In this document: piece by piece, positions 26,589-36,066 of the stretch
Layout: every line of letters starts with the position of its first letter
Numbering within the stretch: position 1 is the first letter of the stretch
DNA from: Paracoccaceae bacterium
GTDB taxonomy: Bacteria > Pseudomonadota > Alphaproteobacteria > Rhodobacterales > Rhodobacteraceae
Direction of reading: 5' to 3'
Length of the DNA stretch: 40,781 nucleotides
Assembly: GCA_030066855.1 (NCBI GenBank)
Contig: JASJAU010000015.1
Span: 1-40,781 of the forward strand
Notes under the pieces: generated by a model
Seen by the model: the letters and a program-made list of their open reading frames with translations, nothing else
Database searches by the model: none
What the model was told of the DNA's origin: nothing
Translations under genes and position numbers: made by a program

Positions 26589-28651
26589 GTGCGGCTTTTT
26601 CCTTCTCCGATGGGGTTCCTGGACCGTGAGCGCGGCTTTCTGTTCCCCTGGTCCGCCGTGCTCTTCGCGGCCGGCATCGGTTGCTACTTCGCCTGGCCGG
26701 GCGAGCCCGGGCGGTTCGTCTGGGCCTCGGGCGCTGGCCTCACGGGATTGGCGTGCTTCGCTGCCATCGCAGTCGGTCCGGTCTGGCGGCCGGTCGTCCT
26801 GCTCATTCTGGTCCCCGTTTTGGGCTTTCTCATCGCCGGATGGAGGGCGCATGATGTCGCGGCGGTGAAGCTCGGCTACCGCTACTACGGCCCGATCGAA
26901 GGCCGGGTCGTCGCCATGGACCGATCGCAATCCGACGCGCCGCGCCTGACGCTGGACCGGGTCGTCCTGTACGACACGCGCGTCGAGCGAACTCCCGCCC
27001 GCGTCCGGGTCTCGATCCATGGGCCCCGATTGGTCCCCTTGCCGCGCCCCGGAGCAACGGTGGTGTTGACCGGCCATCTCTCGCCGCCCTCAGGACCGGT
27101 GGAGCCGGGGGGCTACGACTTCCAGCGGCAGGCCTGGTTTCAAAGGCTCGGCGCGGTCGGTTATTCGCGAACTCCTGTCCCGGAGTTGGAGCCGCCGGAA
27201 GGCGGCGCGGCGCTTGTCGTTTTTCGCCGCGGATGCGAATCTCGGAGGCGGTGCGCGCCGCGCTCCCAGGCGAGGCGGGCGCCTTCGCCGCCGCCATCAC
27301 CACCGGGGACCGTTCAGCGCTGGACCGGGAGACGTTGGAGAACCTCCGGGCGACAAATCTGGCGCATCTCCTCGCGATCTCGGGGCTCCATATGGGCCTT
27401 CTGACCGGCTTCGTCTTCGCCGCGCTGCGCTACGGACTTGCGCTCGCGCCCCGGATCGCGCTCGCCCATCCGATCAAGAAACACGCTGCGGTCGCCGCGC
27501 TGCTCGCAGGCGCGGGCTATCTTGCGCTGTCCGGCAACAACGTCGCGACCGAGAGGGCGTTCATCATGGTCGCGGTCATGCTGGCGGCGGTCCTCTTCGA
27601 CCGCCGGGCCGTCACCTTGCGAGCGGTTGCCGTCACCTTGCGAGCGGTTGCCGTCGCCGCGCTGATCGTCCTGACGCTCCGCCCAGAAACGCTGATCGGG
27701 CCCGGATTTCAGATGTCTTTTGCCGCGACGACCGCGTTGGTCGCGGTCTACGGCTGGATGCGGGACCGGGATTGGTCGCAAAGCGGCTGGCCCTGGGCGC
27801 TGCGGCTTGTCGGCGGGGTCGCGCTGTCGTCTTTCGTCGCCGGGATAGCAACGGCGCCGATCGCCGCGGCGCATTTCAACCAGGTGCCGCACTATGGGCT
27901 CCTAGCCAACATTCTGTCTGTGCCGCTGATGGAGCTCTTGGTGATCCCGGGCGCGGTTCTGGCCGCGCTGCTTTCGCCGGTCGGGCTGGAGTGGATCGGC
28001 CTGAAGGTGATGGAGCCCGCGATCCTCTGGATTCTCGCCGTCGCGCGATGGATCGGCGGGTGGGACGGCGCCTTGTCCTACGTGGTGACGCCGCAATGGT
28101 TCGTGCTGCCGTTCTTCGCGCTGGGGGGCGCCTTCGTCGCCATCCCGAAGGACCGATTGCGGGTGGTTGGGGTGCCGATTATGGCGGTGGCGTTCGCCAG
28201 CTGGACGCTCGCGGCGCGACCGGACGCGCTGGTTTCGGAAACTGGCGGACTGGTGGGCGTTTTGACCGAGGAGGGCCGGGCGCTCTCCAAGGCGAGGGGC
28301 GACGGATTTTCGGCGTCAAGCTGGCTGGAAAACGACGGCGACCCGGTGGAGCAGGCGGTCGCGGCGGGGCGTTTGCCGAAGGCGCCCCGGGGCTCGGTTC
28401 GGGCGTTGGAGGTGTCTGGCGTCAAGGTGCTCCACGCCACCGGCAAGAGCGCGTCCGAAGCCGCGCGCCGCGCCTGCCGCGAAGCCGACCTGATCGTCGT
28501 CAATGTGCCTCTTGCCGAGACGCGCGATTGCCTGGTGTTTGATGCGAAACGGCTGGCGGAGACCGGCGCGCTGGCGCTCTACGTCGATGAAGACGGGTTG
28601 CGGGTGGTGCCTGCCCGCGACCCGGCGCGCGCGCGTCTCTGGTCTCAGTAG
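26589..28651 (+). pseudogene. comEC: comEC, DNA-uptake channel gene, disrupted by a frameshift near 27224
   Basis: Two overlapping frames together encode one ComEC/Rec2-type inner-membrane channel of about 690 residues. The first frame has N-terminal helices and the DUF4131 OB-like part ending in PPEGGAALVVF. The second begins [16 protein letters not shown] and carries the competence domain (HLLAISGLHMGLLTG), many helices and the short C-terminal tail. Reading must shift back by one base; a sixth T in the GTTTTTC run at 27219-27225 would restore a continuous protein through VVFSPRMRISEA. The start is probably GTG at 26589 (GGAGG 8 bases upstream). A 21-bp in-frame tandem duplication lies in the second part. 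It meets lexA tail to tail. Real decay and a sequencing error both remain possible. Confidence 0.8.
27608..27649 (+). repeat. Tandem duplication of a 21-bp unit in comEC
   Basis: GCCGTCACCTTGCGAGCGGTT occurs twice in direct succession (27608-27628, 27629-27649), followed by the first six bases of a third copy. It keeps the frame and gives a repeated seven-residue unit (AVTLRAV) inside a membrane helix region where relatives have one copy. Confidence 0.9.
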
Positions 28652-29331
28652 CTTCGGATGAGCCCTACGAGGCGGCCCTGCACCTTGACCTGATCATCGC
28701 GGAAAAGCCGCGTCTCATAGGCCGGGTTCGCGGCCTCGAGCGCGATAGTGTTGCCGGACTGTCGGAAGCGCTTGAGCGTCGCCTCCTGATCTTCGACCAG
28801 AGCGACCACAATGTCGCCATTGTCCGCCGTGGTCGTCTCGCGGACCACGACGATATCTCCGTCGTTGATCCCGATGTCGATCATCGAATCCCCTTTGACC
28901 TCGAGCGCGTAGTGATGGCCGCGGCCGGACAGCATCTGGCCGGGGACCGCGACATGGGCCTCGACCTGGCTGATGGCGTCGATCGGGACGCCGGCGGCGA
29001 TCCGGCCCATGACGGGCAGTTCCATCGCCTCCGCCTCGACCGGCAAGGCCTTGGCCGGGGGCGCGGCCTTGTCGCCCTCGATCACGCGGGGCACGAAGGT
29101 CTCGCCCGCGCTGAGCGTCTCGGGCAGCTTCACGATCTCGATGGCCCGCGCGCGATGGGCGAGGCGGCGGATGAAACCCCGCTCCTCAAGCGCGGTGATC
29201 AGGCGGTGGATGCCCGACTTAGAGCGCAGATCCAGCGCCTCCTTCATTTCGTCGAACGAAGGCGGAACGCCGTCCTTTTGCATCCGTTTATGAATGAATT
29301 CCAGCAAATCCAGTTGCTTGCGGGTCAGCAT
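28645..29331 (-). CDS. lexA: LexA repressor
   Basis: A 228-residue SOS repressor and self-cleaving serine protease. The N-terminal winged helix ([16 protein letters not shown], recognition part [18 protein letters not shown]) binds the operator. The Ala-Gly cleavage site is in [11 protein letters not shown] near 113, the catalytic Ser in [18 protein letters not shown] near 149, and the Lys in [10 protein letters not shown] near 187. The start at 29331 follows AGGAGG; a longer frame to 29364 is not needed. A LexA box lies 54 bases upstream, so it is autoregulated. It is 91 bases downstream of moeA on the same strand and may be transcribed both from moeA and from its own promoter. Confidence 0.97.
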   Translation of the reverse strand: MLTRKQLDLLEFIHKRMQKDGVPPSFDEMKEALDLRSKSGIHRLITALEERGFIRRLAHRARAIEIVKLPETLSAGETFVPRVIEGDKAAPPAKALPVEAEAMELPVMGRIAAGVPIDAISQVEAHVAVPGQMLSGRGHHYALEVKGDSMIDIGINDGDIVVVRETTTADNGDIVVALVEDQEATLKRFRQSGNTIALEAANPAYETRLFRDDQVKVQGRLVGLIRSY

Positions 29332-29384
29332 TTCTGCAAACCTCCTCTGCTCGGCCCTGCGCATTCGCGCATGTGTTCGCGGAT

Positions 29385-29399
29385 GTTCTACCCGTGTTC
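29385..29399. promoter_or_regulatory. LexA box (GTTC-N7-GTTC)
   Basis: GTTCTACCCGTGTTC is an exact match to the alphaproteobacterial SOS operator GTTC-N7-GTTC. A further GTTC at 29375-29378 stands 6 bases away and may extend the site. Its place upstream of the lexA start codon is as expected for autorepression. Confidence 0.85.
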
Positions 29400-29422
29400 C
29401 CGTTTTGTGTCAACGGCTTGGG

Positions 29423-30595
29423 TCAGAGGTCAATGACCTCAACCATCTCAGCCGCCGCTCGAGCAGGGTCTTCTGGCGCCCGAACAATGAGGCAATGGGC
29501 GGCGGCGAGTACGGAGAGGAGCGAGCTGTCCTGTCGGTCAAATGCTCTGACCGCAGTCCCGTCCCGGAGCGCTCGCATGTAGTGCTCCCGCGGGCCGTTG
29601 CGGGGGATGGCCGCGGCGAGCGGTGCTGTTCCGCGCGGCAGGGGGAATTTGCCGAGGCCAAGCATCGCGCGGATCGCCGGGCGCAGAAAGACGTGCCCGC
29701 AGACCATTGAGGATACGGGATTTCCGGGCAGCCCGATCATCGGCGTACCGCTGATGTGCCCCGCCATCAACGGCTTCCCGGGACGCATGCGGACTTTGTA
29801 GAACGAACGGTCCATGCCAAGGTGTCCAGCCACCTTGCCGACCAGGTCATGATCCCCAACCGATGCGCCCCCGATTGTCACGACGAGGTCTGCGCTCGCC
29901 GCCAGCTCGAAGGCCGCTTTCAGCGCCGGTTCGGTGTCGCGGGCGATGGGGAGCATGCGGCAATCCGCGCCCTCGGCTTCGAGAAGCGCGGACAGTCCAA
30001 AACCGTTCGACGCGATGATCTGGTCGTCGTTTGGCGTTTCTCCGGGCATGACCAGCTCGTCGCCCGTCGCGATCAGCGCGACGGCTGGCCGGCGGGCGAC
30101 AGTGACCATCGGGGCGTTCATCGACGCCGCAAGCGCGATTTCCGCCGAGGTCAGCCGGACGCCGGCGCCGATCCGGTCTCCCGATTTGAAATCCATACCG
30201 ACGGGGCGAATGTAGGCTTGATCGTCGATCTTCTCTGCCAGACGAATGTTGTCGCCATCCCGTTCGACGTCTTCCTGGATGACGACCCGGTTGGCGCCTT
30301 GCGGCATCGGCGCGCCGGTGAAGATCCGCACCGCCTCTCCGGTCGACACAGCGCCCGTGAATCCGCGTCCCGCGGCAGCTTCGCCGATCACCCTTAGGTT
30401 CGTTTCAAGACGGACGTCTTCGTCGCGCACGGCGTAGCCATCCATCACTGAGGCGGCGAACGGAGGCTGGTTGCGCGTTGCCACGATGTCGGCGGCGAGC
30501 ACCCGCCCGGCCGCTTCCCGAAGCGGGACGGTTTCATGTCCGAGCGGCGCGATCAGGTCAAAGACATGGCCGAGCGCCTCGTCGACAGAGATCAC
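29423..30595 (-). CDS. moeA: Molybdopterin molybdotransferase MoeA
   Basis: A 390-residue enzyme that inserts molybdate into adenylated molybdopterin. Landmarks: [14 protein letters not shown] (active-site Asp region), [40 protein letters not shown] and [11 protein letters not shown], in order. The start is GTG at 30595, which overlaps the moaC stop by 4 bases (GTGA) and directly gives [11 protein letters not shown]; the open frame further upstream is the moaC region in another frame. It forms a coupled pair with moaC. Confidence 0.95.
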   Translation of the reverse strand: MISVDEALGHVFDLIAPLGHETVPLREAAGRVLAADIVATRNQPPFAASVMDGYAVRDEDVRLETNLRVIGEAAAGRGFTGAVSTGEAVRIFTGAPMPQGANRVVIQEDVERDGDNIRLAEKIDDQAYIRPVGMDFKSGDRIGAGVRLTSAEIALAASMNAPMVTVARRPAVALIATGDELVMPGETPNDDQIIASNGFGLSALLEAEGADCRMLPIARDTEPALKAAFELAASADLVVTIGGASVGDHDLVGKVAGHLGMDRSFYKVRMRPGKPLMAGHISGTPMIGLPGNPVSSMVCGHVFLRPAIRAMLGLGKFPLPRGTAPLAAAIPRNGPREHYMRALRDGTAVRAFDRQDSSLLSVLAAAHCLIVRAPEDPARAAAEMVEVIDL

Positions 30596-31071
30596 GGTGC
30601 CGCCTCGTAGCGCCCTGATTTCCCGCCATCTTTCAGGATCAGGCGCACATCCTCGATGGTCATGCCTTTCTCGACGGCCTTGACCATATCGTAGATCGTC
30701 AGGCAGGCGATCGAGACAGCGGTCAGCGCTTCCATCTCCACGCCGGTCTGGCCGGCGGTCTTGACAGTGGCCACGACGCGAACGCCGGGCCGGTCGGGGT
30801 CGGCGGTGAGCTCCAGCGCGACCTTGGTGATCGGAAGCGGGTGACAAAGCGGGATGAGATCGGCCGTTTTCTTCGCGCCCATGATGCCGGCCAGACGGGC
30901 GACGGAAAGCACGTCACCCTTCTTGGCGCCGCCCTCCGTGATCAGCGCGAGCGTCTCGGGCGCCATCCGCACCCAGCCTTCGGCGACGGCGATGCGGTCT
31001 GTGCGCTCCTTGTCGGAGACGTCAACCATATGCGCCTGCCCCTGCGCGTCGAAATGGGTGAGGCCGGACAT
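30592..31071 (-). CDS. moaC: Cyclic pyranopterin monophosphate synthase MoaC
   Basis: A 159-residue enzyme that converts 3',8-cyclo-GTP to cyclic pyranopterin monophosphate, the first committed stage of molybdenum cofactor synthesis. It starts [21 protein letters not shown] and has the active-site block [18 protein letters not shown] and the later [24 protein letters not shown] with the catalytic Lys that follows. The full family length is present. Its start overlaps the trpC stop by one base (TGATG) and moeA follows with a 4-base overlap. moaA is not in the window. Confidence 0.96.
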   Translation of the reverse strand: MSGLTHFDAQGQAHMVDVSDKERTDRIAVAEGWVRMAPETLALITEGGAKKGDVLSVARLAGIMGAKKTADLIPLCHPLPITKVALELTADPDRPGVRVVATVKTAGQTGVEMEALTAVSIACLTIYDMVKAVEKGMTIEDVRLILKDGGKSGRYEAAP

Positions 31072-31886
31072 CAGGCCGCGCCTTTCGCGGGGACCGGATC
31101 GGCGAGGATCGCGCGTGTCGCGGCGGAAACGTCCGGTTGCCGCATGAGGCTCTCGCCGATCAGAAAACGCCGGGCGCCGCAGGAGGCGAGGCGGGCGAGG
31201 TCGGACGGATGGAACAGGCCGCTCTCCGCCACGAGCGCCCGCTCGGCTGGAATACGAGGCGCGAGGCGCTCGGTTGTACCGATGTTGGTCTCGAAGGTCT
31301 TGAGATTCCGGTTGTTCACTCCGATCAGAGGCGAGCGGAGGTCGAGCGCGCGGTCGAGTTCCGCCTCATCGTGGACCTCGATCAGGACATCCATGTTCCA
31401 GTCGCTTAGCGCGACGTCCTCAAGCTCTTTCGCCTGCGCGTCGGAAACGCTGGCCATAATGATGAGAACGCAATCGGCGCCCCAGGCGCGGGCCTCGGCG
31501 ACCTGATAGGGGTCGTAGAGGAAGTCCTTGCGAAGACACGGCAGCGCCGTCGCGGCGCGGGCGTCCGAGAGGTACCCCGGCGCGCCTTGGAAAGAGGGCG
31601 TATCGGTCAGGACCGAGAGGCACGTTGCGCCTCCCGCCTCATAGGCGCGGGCGAGGGCAGGCGGATCGAAATCCTCGCGGATCAGGCCTTTGGATGGGCT
31701 CGCCTTCTTGATCTCGGCGATCAATCCGTAGCCGGTCTCGGACGCCCCGGCGAGGCTGGCGGCGAAGCCTCGGACGGCCGGCGCCTGCCGGGCGGCGTCC
31801 TCGACCGAGGCGAGCGGCCGCGCGGCCTTGGCGGCCGCGATCTCCTCGAGCTTGTAGGCTTTGATGCGGTCGAGCACGTTGGTCAT
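31071..31886 (-). CDS. trpC: Indole-3-glycerol phosphate synthase
   Basis: A 271-residue TIM-barrel enzyme of tryptophan synthesis. The N-terminal helix [21 protein letters not shown], catalytic Lys/Glu segments [14 protein letters not shown] and [13 protein letters not shown], then [14 protein letters not shown] and LVAESGLF, are all in place. It acts after TrpD and TrpF. It is separated from trpD by the ung gene, then joined to moaC. The start at 31886 gives the family N-terminus. Confidence 0.96.
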   Translation of the reverse strand: MTNVLDRIKAYKLEEIAAAKAARPLASVEDAARQAPAVRGFAASLAGASETGYGLIAEIKKASPSKGLIREDFDPPALARAYEAGGATCLSVLTDTPSFQGAPGYLSDARAATALPCLRKDFLYDPYQVAEARAWGADCVLIIMASVSDAQAKELEDVALSDWNMDVLIEVHDEAELDRALDLRSPLIGVNNRNLKTFETNIGTTERLAPRIPAERALVAESGLFHPSDLARLASCGARRFLIGESLMRQPDVSAATRAILADPVPAKGAA

Positions 31887-31944
31887 GGGCCGGAGGAATA
31901 GCGGCTTCAGAGGGCGGTGAAAAGCACGTCCGTCGCCGCGCCTG

Positions 31945-32592
31945 TCATGCCCAGGCGACAGGCAGGTCGCCTTGCGCCTCGAGCCAGGCGTTCACCTTTG
32001 AGAACGGGCGCGAGCCAAAAAAGCCTCGATAGGCCGAAAGCGGTGAAGGGTGCGCCGATGACAGGATCAGATTTCCGGGATTCGTCAGCACTTCACGGTA
32101 CGCTTGGGCGTGGCGCCCCCAAAGGAGGCAGGCGCGGGGGCGGTCGGCGAGGCGGCGAAGCACCTGATCCACCAGAACGCGCCAGCCGAGGCTCGAATGG
32201 CCGCCGGCATCACCCGGTGAGACCGAGAGCGCGGTATTGAGCAGCAAAACGCCTTGATCCGCCCAGTGAGAGAGGTCGCCATTTTGCGGCGTCTGTCCCA
32301 GATCGTCCTCAAGCTCGCGAAAAATGTTGAGGAGCGACTTGGGCAGGGCAGTGTCCTTTGTCACCGAAAAGGCGAGGCCGTTGGCGTGACCGGGTGTCGG
32401 GTAGGGGTCCTGGCCCAGAAGGATCACGCGCACGGCGTCGGGCTGCGCCCGCTCCAGCGCGGCGAAGCGGAGCGGGTCCGGCGGGAGCGATCCTTTCAGA
32501 TCCGTCGCCAGACGAGCCTCGATCCCGGGCCATTGCACATCGAAGAACGGCAATTCGCGCCAGGCGCCGAGGCGAGTCAGGTCATGGGGCAT
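31945..32592 (-). CDS. ung: Uracil-DNA glycosylase (family 1)
   Basis: A 215-residue DNA repair enzyme that removes uracil from DNA. The water-activating motif is [19 protein letters not shown], the uracil-specificity Asn block is LLNTALSV, and the DNA-intercalating loop is [16 protein letters not shown]. The length is typical. It lies inside the tryptophan gene run, between trpD (24 bases upstream) and trpC (58 bases downstream), on the same strand. It is followed by lexA further downstream, but no LexA box was found before it. Confidence 0.95.
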   Translation of the reverse strand: MPHDLTRLGAWRELPFFDVQWPGIEARLATDLKGSLPPDPLRFAALERAQPDAVRVILLGQDPYPTPGHANGLAFSVTKDTALPKSLLNIFRELEDDLGQTPQNGDLSHWADQGVLLLNTALSVSPGDAGGHSSLGWRVLVDQVLRRLADRPRACLLWGRHAQAYREVLTNPGNLILSSAHPSPLSAYRGFFGSRPFSKVNAWLEAQGDLPVAWA

Positions 32593-32616
32593 TCATCAAG
32601 CGGCTGCAAACGATTC

Positions 32617-33633
32617 TCATCCGCCCTGCGTGACCCGCGCCAGCCCCTCCACCTTTCCTTTGGCCGCGCCGCTGTCGATCGAGCGGGCGGCGAGATCGAC
32701 ACCCTCGACCAGCGTGTCTGCCGCGCCCGCGATGGTCAGCGCCGCTGCAGCGTTCAGAAGGACCGCATCGCGGTAGGCGGAGGTCTCGCCCTCCAAGAGG
32801 GCGCGGAAGGCGCGGCCGTTCTCCTCCGGCGTGCCGCCGAGAATGGCGTCGAAGGAATGGACGGGCAGGTGGGCCTCTTCGGGATGAACCTCACGGCAGG
32901 TGATCTGGCCGTTCTTCAACTCGACCACATCGGTCACGCCGGTGATGGTGATCTCGTCGGTTCCATCCGAGCCGTGAACCAGCCAGGCCGCCTCCGATCC
33001 GAGCGTGAGAAGCGTCTCGGCCATCGGCATCAGCATCTCGGTCGAAAAGGCGCCGGTCAGCTGGCGCTTCACGCCCGCCGGGTTCGTGAGCGGTCCGAGA
33101 ATGTTGAAGATCGTGCGAGTGCCGAGTTCGGTCCGTGTCGGCATGACATGCGCCATCGCCGGGTGATGCATCGGCGCCATCATGAACCCAATGCCTACCT
33201 CTTCCAGCGCCTTTTCAACGACTTCCGGGCCGACCATCACGTCAATGCCAAGCTGTCCCATCGCGTCGGCGGCGCCGGATTTGGACGACAGATTGCGGTT
33301 GCCGTGTTTTGCTACAGGAACGCCGGCCCCGGCGACGACGAAAGCGGTCGCGGTCGAGATATTGAGCGTTCCCTTGCCGTCTCCTCCCGTACCGACGATG
33401 TCGATCGCGCCCTCCGGCGCTCGCACCTTCCGGCATTTGGCGCGCATGACGGCGGCCGCGGCGGCGAACTCCTCCACCGTCTCGCCCCGTGTCCTGAGCG
33501 TCATCAGAAGGCCGCCGATCTGACTGGGCGTTGCCTCGCCCTCGAACAGAAGGCTGAAAGCGGTTTCCGCCTCATCACGCGTGAGAGGCCGGTCAACCGC
33601 GGCGGCGATCAGGGTTTTCAGACCGTCGCTCAT
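32617..33633 (-). CDS. trpD: Anthranilate phosphoribosyltransferase
   Basis: A 338-residue enzyme that joins anthranilate and PRPP. The PRPP site is [20 protein letters not shown], the anthranilate side [21 protein letters not shown], followed by the [30 protein letters not shown] block. A normal family length and N-terminus ([23 protein letters not shown]) are seen. The start overlaps the trpG stop by 4 bases (ATGA), so the two are translationally coupled. Confidence 0.96.
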   Translation of the reverse strand: MSDGLKTLIAAAVDRPLTRDEAETAFSLLFEGEATPSQIGGLLMTLRTRGETVEEFAAAAAVMRAKCRKVRAPEGAIDIVGTGGDGKGTLNISTATAFVVAGAGVPVAKHGNRNLSSKSGAADAMGQLGIDVMVGPEVVEKALEEVGIGFMMAPMHHPAMAHVMPTRTELGTRTIFNILGPLTNPAGVKRQLTGAFSTEMLMPMAETLLTLGSEAAWLVHGSDGTDEITITGVTDVVELKNGQITCREVHPEEAHLPVHSFDAILGGTPEENGRAFRALLEGETSAYRDAVLLNAAAALTIAGAADTLVEGVDLAARSIDSGAAKGKVEGLARVTQGG

Positions 33634-34211
33634 GCGGGCACCGGCAAGAGGTCGAGGAAGTTCTTGAGCATCGCGTGGCCGTGTTCTGAACGGATGGATT
33701 CGGGGTGGAACTGCACGCCGTGAATCGGCGCGGTTCTATGAGCCAGTCCCATGATCGTGCCGTCCTCTAGCCAGGCGGTCACTTCGAGCGCGTCCGGCAG
33801 CGTGTGGCGGTCCACGATCAGCGAATGATAGCGGGTGGCGGCGAGCGGCGAGGGAACGCCCTTGAATACGCTCTTTCCGTCGTGCCGCATTTCGCCGAGT
33901 TTGCCATGGACGATTTCTCCCGCCCGAACGACCTGGCCGCCGAAGGCCTGTCCAATGGTTTGATGGCCGAGGCAGACGCCAAGAAGCGGCGTACCGGTCT
34001 CCGCCGCGGCCTCTGTAAGCGCCAGGCAAATGCCCGCGCGGTCGGGATCGCACGGGCCGGGCGAGAGGATGATCCCCTCCGGCCTCAGCGCCATGGCCGC
34101 CTGCACGTCGATCGCGTCATTCCGGTAGACGGCGGTCTCGGCCCCCAACTCGCCCAGAAAGTGAACAAGATTGAAGGTGAAGCTGTCGTAGTTGTCGATC
34201 AAAAGCAGCAT
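33630..34211 (-). CDS. trpG: Anthranilate synthase glutamine amidotransferase component
   Basis: A 193-residue class I glutamine amidotransferase that supplies ammonia to TrpE. It begins [19 protein letters not shown]; the catalytic Cys is in [17 protein letters not shown] and the His-Glu pair in GVQFHPESI. The start at 34211 is set by this N-terminus; the frame runs on to 34460, but that overlaps the divergent deacetylase gene. It begins the minus-strand trp run; trpE is not in the window. A TATACC -10-like element with an upstream TTGGCG lies in the 130-base divergent region, but the fit is only moderate. No leader peptide with Trp codons was recognised. Confidence 0.95.
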   Translation of the reverse strand: MLLLIDNYDSFTFNLVHFLGELGAETAVYRNDAIDVQAAMALRPEGIILSPGPCDPDRAGICLALTEAAAETGTPLLGVCLGHQTIGQAFGGQVVRAGEIVHGKLGEMRHDGKSVFKGVPSPLAATRYHSLIVDRHTLPDALEVTAWLEDGTIMGLAHRTAPIHGVQFHPESIRSEHGHAMLKNFLDLLPVPA

Positions 34212-34341
34212 CTTGCGCGTCTCGCCTGCGAATGTGCAGATATGGGGTGTCAGGGCGCGAAAGCGCAGGTATACTTGGTCAGAGGCGCCGCCAATCGTCA
34301 AGGCGCCGTGAGGCAGATGGGGCAGAGCAAAGGAGAGTCCG

Positions 34342-35925
34342 TTGGGACGCGGCTTTCTCGCAGGCATTTTTTGGGGCGGCCTATTGGGCCTCGCGCTCCT
34401 GGTGATCGCCGGGATGACCGTGGACCGCCGCCAATTGAGTTTCCCCCAACCCGACGCCACGCCGGTTGAGGTTCCCGCCGGAACGGAGTTCGATCAGGCG
34501 CGGCCGGAGACCGAGCCGGTCGTTCCCCAAGCCGAAACGCCGCCCAAGGCTGAAGTCGTCTCAGGCGTTACACCGCCAGAAGACGTTGTCGAGGCGCCCC
34601 CGGCCTTTGACACCTCGTCGCTCGAAGTTCCGACGCCGTCGGTGGAAGGTCCGAGCGCGCTTGGCGAGGTGCCTGAGGTGTCCGATGGGGTCTCGGTCGA
34701 CGTGACGGGGCCGGGCGTGACGAGCTTGGCGCCCGAAGCGCCGGCCGGCGCATTGGCGGTGCCGGAAGTCCCAGCTGCCGCGCCGGAAACAGCCGTTGAG
34801 GCGCCGGAAGCCGCGCCGGAGCCGGAACCTGTTGAGGAGGAGGTTGCCGCAACGCCCGCGCCCGCCGAAGAGCCGACACCGGAGACCCCGGCGCCGGAAC
34901 CAGTCCAGACAGCCGAGGAGCCCCGCGTTCTCCCGCAGGCGACCGAAAGCGCCGCCGCGCCCGTTCAACCCGTCGCGCCCGTGGCGCCGGCGCAGCCGAT
35001 GGAAGCGCCTTCCGGCAGCGGCATCGTGACCGTAGACGGCGGCGACAGCGCCTTCTTCACGCCGGTCGAAGAGATGGGAAACCTCGCGCCGGAGATCGAG
35101 ACCGACCGGCTGCCCCGGATCGGCACGCCGCCCGCAACCGAGCAAACCGGGCTGCCGGCGATCCGGCGGATTGGAGAGGACGAAGAGGCCGCCGCGGAAG
35201 CGCCCGAGGCGCCGGAGCAAGCTGCGCCCGCGCCCCCGCCCGCGGTCGAGGGCGGACCCGCCTTGCAGGCCTGGCGTCAGGGCTTTGAGAACCCGGAAGG
35301 CAATCCACTCGTGTCGATCGTTCTGATCCATGAGGGGTCGGAGCGGCTCTCCAGCGACGAGCTCGCGGCGCTTCCAGAGGGCGTGTCCTTTGCCGTGAAC
35401 GCCGGTCAACCCGGCGCGAATGAGCTCGCGTCCCAGTACAGGCGCGCCGGGCGGGAGGTGGTGATGATCCCGTCGCTGCCGATGGGCGCGACGCCGCAGG
35501 ACGTCGAACAAGCACTCCGTGTGAATTTCGAGACCGTGCCGGAAGCGGTCGCCGTGATGGACAATTCGGGCGACAGCTTTCAGTCGGACCGCGCTGCGGT
35601 CGCTCAGGTCGTGGACGTGGTGGCGGCGTCGGGGCATGGGCTGATCACCTTCCCCCGCGGGCTGAACACAGCGCACCAGCGGGCTGAGCGCGCGGGCGTA
35701 GCAACCGGGCTGATTTTCCGTGACATGGACGGCGACGGACAGTCGGGCGAGCAGATCCAACGCGCGCTTGACCGCGCAGCGTTCCGGGCGCGGCAGGACG
35801 AAGCGGTGATCCTTGTAGGCCGCACCTCGCGCCGGACGATCGGGGCGGTGGTCGAATGGACGCTCGGCAACCGCGCGGCGAGCGTGGCCCTGGCGCCGGT
35901 GAGCGCGGCGCTTCTGGACGGCTAG
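34342..35925 (+). CDS. Divergent polysaccharide deacetylase family protein
   Basis: A 527-residue membrane-anchored protein. An N-terminal helix ([21 protein letters not shown]) is followed by a Pro/Ala/Glu-rich, probably disordered stretch to about residue 310, and then the PF04748-type deacetylase-like fold (VSIVLIHEG..., [72 protein letters not shown]). It likely faces the periplasm, with the linker reaching toward peptidoglycan. The start is TTG at 34342 with AAGGAGAG 5 bases upstream. It is divergent from trpG. Whether it is an active deacetylase is not known; the usual metal-binding His/Asp set is altered in this branch. Confidence 0.87.
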   Translation: MGRGFLAGIFWGGLLGLALLVIAGMTVDRRQLSFPQPDATPVEVPAGTEFDQARPETEPVVPQAETPPKAEVVSGVTPPEDVVEAPPAFDTSSLEVPTPSVEGPSALGEVPEVSDGVSVDVTGPGVTSLAPEAPAGALAVPEVPAAAPETAVEAPEAAPEPEPVEEEVAATPAPAEEPTPETPAPEPVQTAEEPRVLPQATESAAAPVQPVAPVAPAQPMEAPSGSGIVTVDGGDSAFFTPVEEMGNLAPEIETDRLPRIGTPPATEQTGLPAIRRIGEDEEAAAEAPEAPEQAAPAPPPAVEGGPALQAWRQGFENPEGNPLVSIVLIHEGSERLSSDELAALPEGVSFAVNAGQPGANELASQYRRAGREVVMIPSLPMGATPQDVEQALRVNFETVPEAVAVMDNSGDSFQSDRAAVAQVVDVVAASGHGLITFPRGLNTAHQRAERAGVATGLIFRDMDGDGQSGEQIQRALDRAAFRARQDEAVILVGRTSRRTIGAVVEWTLGNRAASVALAPVSAALLDG

Positions 35926-36066
35926 CCAGGTTTTCCTTCGGACCGTTCCGCGTAATTCTGGCTCGGTTTCCAGGGCGGACACCTGATCCCGGTGGCATTC
36001 CGCGAGGCGCAGTCGGTGGCGTTTGTGCCTCTGATTTGAAAATGCTGGGTCGAAGCGGTCCGCCCT

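Noticed and set aside
27219-27225. Programmed -1 frameshift producing full ComEC
   Set aside because: GTT-TTT-C is not a classical X-XXY-YYZ heptamer, five Ts are short for polymerase slippage, and no stimulatory structure was evident; a mutation or sequencing error is simpler.
27214-28542. 442-codon second plus-strand frame overlapping the comEC second half
   Set aside because: High-Arg shadow frame; the alternative frame carries the conserved ComEC competence domain.
34561-35982. 473-codon minus-strand open frame opposite the deacetylase gene
   Set aside because: Its repetitive Arg/Gly content is the shadow of the Pro/Ala/Glu-rich linker on the plus strand; no domain or plausible start.
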